Positions 57,230-64,000 of a stretch of DNA of 64,000 nucleotides are shown here, piece after piece. Position 1 is the first letter of the stretch; the number at the start of each line of letters is the position of its first letter. Below the pieces are notes generated by a model. It was given only the letters and a program-made list of their open reading frames with translations. It was not told the DNA's origin and did not search any database. The stretch spans positions 11,814,229 through 11,878,228 of the forward strand of contig OW203988.1 in NCBI GenBank assembly GCA_934047225.1, given 5' to 3'. This stretch comes from Ypsolopha sequella. Its lineage: Eukaryota > Arthropoda > Insecta > Lepidoptera > Ypsolophidae. The translations under genes and the position numbers were made by a program.

Positions 57230-57318
57230 GATAAAGTAAGTAGGGCAGCTGAAGACGTCCCTGCAGGGCCTGGATGGTACCGCGGATGGAACTAAGTGTT
57301 CGGTGACACAACATCGGG

Positions 57319-57326
57319 TTTATATA
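57319..57326 (-). promoter_or_regulatory. TATA box of cuticle gene 2
   Basis: TATATAAA on the minus strand, about 30 bases upstream of an initiator-like ACTTAGT at 57291-57297. The surrounding 57235-57420 is GC-rich, as around the gene 1 promoter. Confidence 0.6.
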
Positions 57327-57356
57327 CCGGCTCCCTTACCTATGAACTCCGTGGCC

Positions 57357-57368
57357 TGCGCGGGCGCA
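57357..57368 (-). promoter_or_regulatory. 12-mer shared with cuticle gene 1 promoter
   Basis: TGCGCGGGCGCA, identical in sequence and plus-strand reading to 8320-8331, 30 bases upstream of the TATA box. It is nearly self-complementary (TGCGC / GCGCA). Confidence 0.4.
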
Positions 57369-57651
57369 TCCAGGCGATGCATTTTGTGCTGAACAGCGGC
57401 GCGTTCGGATATACGTCAGGGTATATTGTAGACACAATGGAGGAAATGGAGACTTTGCTCCAATTTCATATCGCATTTTAAATTGTTTATTAATAAATAA
57501 TTATCTATTTCAATTTAACTAGGAATAATACTCTTACCACTCGTTAAAGAAAATTAATTATTTTAACAACTAAACACGGAAAATAATCAGAGTTGAGGAT
57601 CAGTAAGTTTCAGTTTTGGTTTGTACAAAATTGTGCCCAGTTTTTTGTCGG

Positions 57652-57924
57652 ATATATAAGGTCTTTCAATTTAAATGGAAAGTAATTTAGGAGGTGATTC
57701 AGTATCATTAATACATCACATTCCACTGCAAAGCACTTTTTTTTTGAGCGAACTTTTTTTTCACTTCTCAGTACAAAGTGGTCCGATCAGCTGACTCTGT
57801 TTGTATGGACAAGTGAAGAAAAAGTTCACGCTAAAAAAAGTACTTTGCAGTGGAATGTGATGTATTAACGATACTTAATCACCTCCTAAATTACTTTCCA
57901 TTTAAATTGAAAGACCTTATATAA
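57652..57924. mobile_element. Long-arm foldback element
   Basis: Arms of about 120 bases, 57652-57770 and 57802-57924, nearly perfectly complementary (TATATAAGGTCTTTCAATTT ... and its complement), separated by about 40 bases. Few mismatches indicate a recent origin. TA-rich ends suggest a TA or TATA target. Confidence 0.85.
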
Positions 57925-59125
57925 AACTACTCCATGTATAAAACCAATGGGTAAAAAAATATATACATACATATAATTATATATAGACATCCTTTTGGGA
58001 TTGATTATTTATATTATTCTATAAACATTTTTTTTAAATGATGTTTTATGTTTTTGACCGCTTTGTCTCTTGCGTGACCAAAGTTAAACAACGGAGAGTA
58101 CCGACCGAATGGTATGATAAAATTTAAGTTTTAACAAATATTCTTTGACATTTTGTCCTAATACTCTTTCTTTGGCAATATTTAAACTTGAATAAAAATA
58201 TACTTTGTATCGTTTTTTCAAGCTCTATTTATTTATTTAACTAAAACACAAAATATATATATTTTCCTTCATATATTTTGGCCGTCATCGTTCGAATTGA
58301 ATAAAATCATTGTCTATAAACATAATAGAAGGTGACCATGCGTCTGAAAACCAAGATCAAATTCCGAACGCTGCTACGTCGTTGTATCTTGCGCTTGAGT
58401 CGCGCATCTCGCGCGAACTTTACCGTAAATAGTTATAAAGGCATTTTGATATTAGTGTGAACTTAATATAATTCTATTGTCTTCTGCTTGATGGGCTGAC
58501 TTTAGCTGTTTAGTTTTGGCCTCGGTGTAAATTTATTGGTACATCATATTTTCAACCCCTGATCAAAAAGAGAAGGGTCATACGATTCATGGGTATGATG
58601 CAAATATATTTGTACGGAAGCGTTTAGTCTACCTCCATTATAGATACTGCTATAAATTTATACAGAATTCCGTTAAATAACAAGACAGGGCTTAGAACTT
58701 TCTTCGTGAGGGCCCAAATAGGTCTAAATATTTTTTGCGTAAATATTTTAATGAATATTAAAAGATAAATATAATGTGACATACTAAAGCTAGAAAATCA
58801 GTGACGTCTATTAACAGATAATTTAATTTGAATAAAGAACCAAAAATTAAAAAAGAAACAAGTGGCGTTATTTATTACTTACTTACTATTTTGTTATTTA
58901 CCATCAAAATCAAAGTAAAATTTTATACCATACCTTGCAGTGTTTTGACACCAGCTCTCGGGCTAATATAGTTTAGGCCAGTACAGGAGAGGGGCTTGTA
59001 AATAGTCACAACTGCGCATTCTTTGACGAGGAAAGGGGTATGCGCGGTGGCATGCTGCGCAGCCTGCGAAGGTTATACTTACAACTAGCTTCACGCGCGT
59101 CTTCTACTGACTCCTGACTCGTATG
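57925..59125. other. Intergenic upstream of gene 2, nothing recognised
   Basis: AT-rich with no supported feature. Confidence 0.4.
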
Positions 59126-59461
59126 TGTGACATACTGCATACACTCAATTGTTTATGTGTTTATGTAGGTCACTTCGTGCACGTCACGCACATAATGTAT
59201 AAATATCGGAGTTTTATATCAATAAATTTTAGACCTATTACTGACTTAAAAAAAAAAGAATTGTATACGTACACGTTGTGATCATTTTATTTTTCTTTTT
59301 TTCTTAAGGAGGGTGGTGTTTTATGGTCTTTTCGGGGGAGCTATGACATTCTGCACACACACAATTGCTTATGTGTTTATATAGGAGACTTCGTGCACGT
59401 CACGCACGTAATGTATAAATATTGGAGTTTTGTATAAATACATTTTAGACCTATTACTGAA
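59126..59461 (+). mobile_element. Mini LTR retroelement (two LTR-like repeats)
   Basis: Two direct repeats of about 120 bp (59126-59244 and 59342-59461), each starting TGTGACA/TATGACA and containing GTGCACGTCACGCAC..., TATAAATAT and TTTTAGACCTATTACTGA. The first carries AATAAA. Between them only about 100 bases, ending in a purine tract AAGGAGGGTGG and CGGGGGAG immediately before the second repeat. This matches an internally deleted LTR element that kept its polypurine tract. Confidence 0.6.
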
Positions 59462-60974
59462 GTCATAATGTGTTTATCTTAACCCAACATCTTACTTTCA
59501 CATATGCAGCTATTATATTGGCCAGAACTGTATAAGATACTTATTCGGAACCCTCAGCATCCAATTGATTAAGGATAGACCTGATCCTAAAACATAAACA
59601 ACGCCAGACTTTCGAGGGTTCTTAGGAATAAGAATTATGTCGGAAAAGATACGTTGGTCGTTAATTAACTGAACGTTTTATGAAACAATGTACACTTTTG
59701 TCTAAAAAAATATATTTTAAGCCTTATTTTTGGTTTTTAAACGTTTCTTAGAAGAACGCACTTAAGGGATCGACTTGATTTTTTTTGTAAAATAGGCATT
59801 AGACATATGAACTGAATCTCTTAAAAATCAATATATTTTTATGATTATGAGCTAAAAACCCTCCAATTTTTTGTTGCGCTGCGTGATTATCAGTATTACC
59901 CGCCGTAAAAAAAGAGGCCAATAAACCAACATAATAATCGACTCTATCAAAAGCTAGTAAAGTCTTTGCCATTGGACTTGTTGTGCTGGATGGGTAGTAA
60001 AAAAAGTTGCGACCCGATATTGAGCACCGTATTTTGAATCAAGTACAAATTAAACTCTATGACGTTTTATTATTGTAATAACGCGTTCTGTGCTGTGGCC
60101 TTTACGACAAACGAATTATCACGCGCTTCCCAAAAAGTGAGCTTTTCATCAAATAACTCGGCGTCTGTTTGTAATAAAAACGAGATTTGTTTAAACTAGC
60201 TAGAGATAAGTAAATCAAACAAATTTCATAAAGAAACAACCAACTAAATTCTGCAGTCGATACTCGAGAGAAAGTCAATAAGGAGTCTAAATTAGAGTAA
60301 ACATAAACAGAGGGTTACAAAAGATTTATTTACAATAAATAAATGAGTCAATTGGTGCGAATTATTCGAATGTACTTCATAAACGTTAAAAGAACATACT
60401 TAGGTATATTTTTTAATAACTGTGGTTATCCTGAAAGGAAACAAAATCATCTAGAGTCATCTAGAATCATCTTCCGTCGTAATCCCCTTAAGCCATTGTT
60501 TTAACCTTCGTATACATAAAACCTACTATTGTATTAGAGAAAAGCTACTACTGCTTACTAAATCATTGCCTCTAGCAAGTAAATAAAACATCATGCTAAA
60601 AGAATATGCACATCAGCCCAATTAAATAGTTTGCCAGGTGTCAATTTGACCGCCATAACTTGTGTATTGCAGCGGCAAAATGTCCGATCAAAACTTAGTA
60701 AATTATGCATCTTCGGTATCTTGCGAAAGACGAAAAGCCTTACTTTATAAGCCAAACTAAGTATAAGTGGTAACTTTGTAAGTACTACAAGATTAATCAA
60801 ATTGCAAAAAGTTGCCGCTCCACTCGGACGGTCTGATGTGGAATAAAGAGCTAGGGTTAGATGTTGGGAAATATGGCATCAGTACACTCGTGCACGGATG
60901 TCTGTCATTCATACCTATAATTATTTAATGTTCCCTAGTATTAGGAAGAAAATATTGAAATCACTTTATTTACT
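59462..60974. other. Intergenic, nothing recognised
   Basis: AT-rich with no supported feature. Confidence 0.4.
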
Positions 60975-61190
60975 CCCATACTGATATGCTAATCACAACA
61001 ACAAAGTAATTACAATATCAAAAACAGTTTCACAAGTACCTGCGTTGTTTGTCAATATTTCAAAAACCGATTTCATAATATAATACATTGTAATATAGCG
61101 TTTCTGCGCAGTGATTGGCCCACTTCATTGTTACACCGCTTAGATAACCAATCAACGACAAATATTTTTCTTTTGCTTTGGGCTAGACAA
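60975..61190 (+). repeat. Dispersed repeat shared with 39850-40030
   Basis: AATATCAAAAACAGTTTCAC, GCGTTTCTGCGCAGTGATTGG and ACCAATCAACGACAAAT align with the copy at 39850. Confidence 0.5.
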
Positions 61191-61882
61191 AGAATATCTC
61201 TGCCAGCTTCGAATACTCCCACAGAACACCTTCAATAAAGGCTAGTCCGTAAACTACTGACTACAGCTGATCGCGAAGATTCTTGCCTAACTTTCAAGGA
61301 AAAAATTAAAAAATAAAAGAAACCCATGCGCGGTGGATTGTAGAACTTCTGACCGGACCCTGTCTCACATGCGCGGTGAACTGCTAGATTTTGTGCATTA
61401 TTTATTAATTTAATATTTTACTGCTTTTTTGTTTGTTATAAGTTTTATTCTGGGAAAAAATATCTGACAGCAGTAATACTGAGCAACAACAAGGACGAAC
61501 AATTTTAAAGCGAACTTTTTTTTTTGCTATATCAAGAAAGCTTCAGACAAATGTTACCAAGATCTAATGGATTGGAACATAGGTAGATAACCTATTGTAT
61601 GGTATGAAACTACACATAACTAGGTATTAAGAAACTCGTGTATTTAACATAAAGGAACAACATTTTTCACCAGAAAATGAAAAGTAAACATACCAAATCT
61701 CTTTGTTTTTCGCACTATAACTATTGAAATCCAGATTCTTTGCATTGTCAGTTAAAAAGTTATATCATTGTTATTTCACATTTAATTAACAGATATTTAA
61801 ATATTACTATATTAATTAACATAATTTCGCATGTACGTAATCCTTGTAAGTGTAGAGATTGCTTTTTTTAAAGGAAGAAGCA

Positions 61883-62124
61883 CTTAGGAGCGTAGCGGTA
61901 TCGCAGCCGGATTGTAAAAAACCCGCCATTTTCTAATAAATTGAAACAGAACAGTTAAATTCAAAATTCACTCAATAGTTATTCAACAAAACCTTATTAC
62001 CTATGTATTGTGTATGCAGCCATCAAAAAGTTTCCATTGGTTTCTGAAAGTTAGAATTACAAAAATTTTAACAGCGTTGGCGGGTTTTTCACAATCTGGC
62101 TGCGATACCGCTTTTAAGTCGTAA
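61883..62124. mobile_element. MITE with 36-bp terminal inverted repeats
   Basis: Left arm CTTAGGAGCGTAGCGGTATC... through AACCCGCCA; right arm TGGCGGGTTTTT... through GATACCGCTTTTAAG. About 240 bp in total, AT-rich core, no ORF. Confidence 0.75.
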
Positions 62125-63382
62125 GCAATGTTTTGCAAAGATTTATCCTAAAAGGTACTTAATTTCCTAACAGGGATATTAATGGCTGCTGTATGCGAGT
62201 GTACATATCGTCCAGTGCAAATCGCGGTGGATCCTGTTTTGCGTGTGGCATTTGAGGAAATTAAACGAAACATTTGATATCCTTAAACACATTTACATGG
62301 GAATTAAAACACTATATTATATTTAATTAATTAATGTAGGTATATACCGTGTTACATTCACTATTTTAAATAGTAATTTGATACTTAGTACGAATATTTT
62401 GTTGATACATTGATGACACAAAACATCGTACTTTTCCATGATGTAAGATAAAACTCGAAACAAACGTATTTTTGTACCACCTTTAGTAAAAAGTTACATT
62501 ACATACTAGAAATTAGATTCGAAAATTGAACTTTCTGGACTTTTCGATTGCGAAATGACTCTCAGGTTAGTACGAAATATTGTATGAAATTTCATGTCAT
62601 ACTCGGTTAGGTTCTATTTGACGTCCTAAGTTTATCTTGACACTCAAAATTATTTCGCGGCCTCGTAGGTGACAGAATGATACTGGCCAGTTAACAGCGC
62701 CGCCCACCGCGCTGCCCGGTCGGTAGTTTGAGAGCAAAACAAAAAAAATACGGCCACTTCAAGCCACGCCGCGGGGCAAAGTCACTATAAAAGATTTGAA
62801 ATTTGGGTGGAAAACATAGCGAATTTTTGAGAAAGTGATTCAGATGAGGAATTAATATCTACTCCACCTGAATAGAAAAAGTGTCTATTCTTACCGTCTT
62901 TTTAAGAAAAACCGTATTTTTTACTCGGCACAAAAAAGTACTATTTTACAATTACATATTATTTTACATATTATTTTGGCTTCTTTTGTTTAGAAAGGCC
63001 TTCGTGACTTTTATGTGGTGCTTTATTGTTGCAGTACATGGAAGAAGCCTACCTACCTGAGTGGCGGTAACTGATTACTCCAAATACGCCATGCGTGCCC
63101 TCTGATCAAGACTAACAGATCAAGACCCATTATCTAACTGAAAAATCCTTACACTTCACCTGGTGCTAGGGCTTCTGCCGTGGCTTTTTATCACTCTCAC
63201 GAGGAATTCATGTCACCAAGTGACTCGTCGCGTTCCAGCATGACCTCATGAAAAGCCTTGCCGGGAGAATGAGTGAGCGCCATTCGTCCTAAGTCATAGT
63301 TTTCATCAGTACATAGTGGCCAAGCATAGTTAAGCCCATAGTTGAACGAGCGAGTGAAGAGTCTTCTTGAACAGTATGTATG
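62125..63382. other. Intergenic; GC-richer island at 62690-62790
   Basis: No supported gene. A short GC-richer block (CCGCCCACCGCGCTGCCCGG) lies near 62699-62720. Confidence 0.35.
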
Positions 63383-63500
63383 TATTATTATATGCTTTAT
63401 TGTACACACCCAAAAAAACTTAAAATAAAATTACTAAATTGAAAACAATATGTACAAAGGCGAGCTTACCTCTGCAAGAGGTTTCTTCCAGCCAACCAGT
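63383..63500 (-). mobile_element. LINE 3' end fragment
   Basis: TGCTTTATTGTACACA, ATGTACAAAGGCGAGCTTACC, AAGAGGTTTCTTCCAGCCAACC: diverged member of the family at 9640 and 56348. Confidence 0.5.
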
Positions 63501-63907
63501 AGTATGTATGTGTGTATGATGTTTGTCTGACGATAGCTCGAGTTATATTATCTGTGGCCCGAGTATCGTTGACTGGAACGTCATGAAATTTGGTAGGTGA
63601 GTAAATGAGACAAAAAGAATTTTTAAGTTCGAACATAAGCCAAATCGGTCAAGCTCAAGGGCTAAGAACATTTAATTCATTATTGTTCTGTGGTTAAGGG
63701 GATGCCGAAATATTGTAAGAGGGGGACAACTAGCATATACTAGTAGTTCGCCCCAAACTGCGAACTCATAATTCGATCTAGATGGATCTGGCTCATGTTC
63801 GAATTTAAAATTTATTTTTGTTTCAATTACTCTCCTACCAAATTTCATGATGCTTCAATCAACGATACTCGAGCTATCGTCGGACAAACATACATACATA
63901 CAAACGC
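63501..63907. mobile_element. Foldback element at the right edge
   Basis: Diverged inverted arms: TTTGTCTGACGATAGCTCGAG and CATGAAATTTGGTAGGTGAG on the left; CTCCTACCAAATTTCATGATG and CTCGAGCTATCGTCGGACAAA on the right. GATCTAGATGGATC lies between the arms. Ends run into GTATGTATG / CATACATACATAC simple repeats. Confidence 0.65.
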
Positions 63908-64000
63908 CGAATTGTTCAAGTAGACTCAGAGAACTTCGTTCGCTTTGCTCACTGGTTGAATAAAAGAAATATAAGTATATATTTATCGTATTTCATGTCA

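Larger units (their letters stand above)
57230..57420 (-). promoter_or_regulatory. GC-rich promoter region of cuticle gene 2
   Basis: A local GC-rich island that contains the inferred 5' UTR, TATA box and shared 12-mer. The GC richness parallels 8250-8395 at gene 1. A 61-aa plus-strand ORF (57296-57481) across it has no recognisable features. Confidence 0.5.

Noticed and set aside
1..64000. CRISPR array, operon or bacterial-type features
   Set aside because: The sequence is eukaryotic. The tandem repeats seen (35114, 46418, 34495) are not regularly spaced short repeats with unique spacers.

Overview
This window looks like nuclear genomic DNA from an insect, most likely a lepidopteran and perhaps a noctuid-type moth. 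It is AT-rich, has genes split by GT-AG introns, carries two RR-1 cuticular protein genes with lepidopteran-style extended Rebers-Riddiford domains, and is dense in tRNA-derived SINEs, MITEs, LINE 3' ends, one Ty3/gypsy element and one BEL/Pao element. The species assignment is an inference from these repeats and was not tested by a search.

Host genes: two paralogous RR-1 cuticular protein genes lie on the minus strand. Gene 1 (8180 down to 1208, four coding exons, 148 aa) is complete, with a TATA box at 8266-8273. Gene 2 (57229 down to 41524, four coding exons, 149 aa) is spread over about 16 kb. Its first exon is inferred to contribute only the initiator ATG, placed just downstream of a TATA box at 57319-57326. 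Both inferred promoters carry the same 12-mer, TGCGCGGGCGCA, upstream of the TATA box. Both proteins have a signal peptide, an extended R&R chitin-binding domain and a Pro/Gln-rich tail, and would be secreted into the cuticle.

Mobile DNA: between the genes sit (i) an apparently intact, very young Ty3/gypsy element on the plus strand (15516-21504). It has identical 163-bp LTRs, a TGTG target duplication, an extra 92-aa myristoylation/transmembrane ORF before gag, a gag without a zinc knuckle but with an RG-rich tail, and pol in the +1 frame. (ii) A BEL/Pao element on the minus strand (28586-35033) has 201-bp LTRs differing at one base and a CTAAG duplication, but its single polyprotein is broken by a frameshift and an amber stop. 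The introns of gene 2 are a nest of insertions: SINEs, a TTAA-flanked MITE present twice in inverted orientation, and a short Penelope-like insertion with a 12-bp target duplication, a perfect 50-bp palindrome and a hammerhead-like motif. Several foldback elements and a mini LTR element (59126-59461) occupy the right end.

The most notable signals are the extra membrane-protein ORF and the candidate +1 recoding site in the gypsy element, the recurrent hammerhead-ribozyme-like motif whose stem I covaries between copies, and the shared 12-mer of the two cuticle promoters. Stretches not listed below appear to be anonymous AT-rich DNA.
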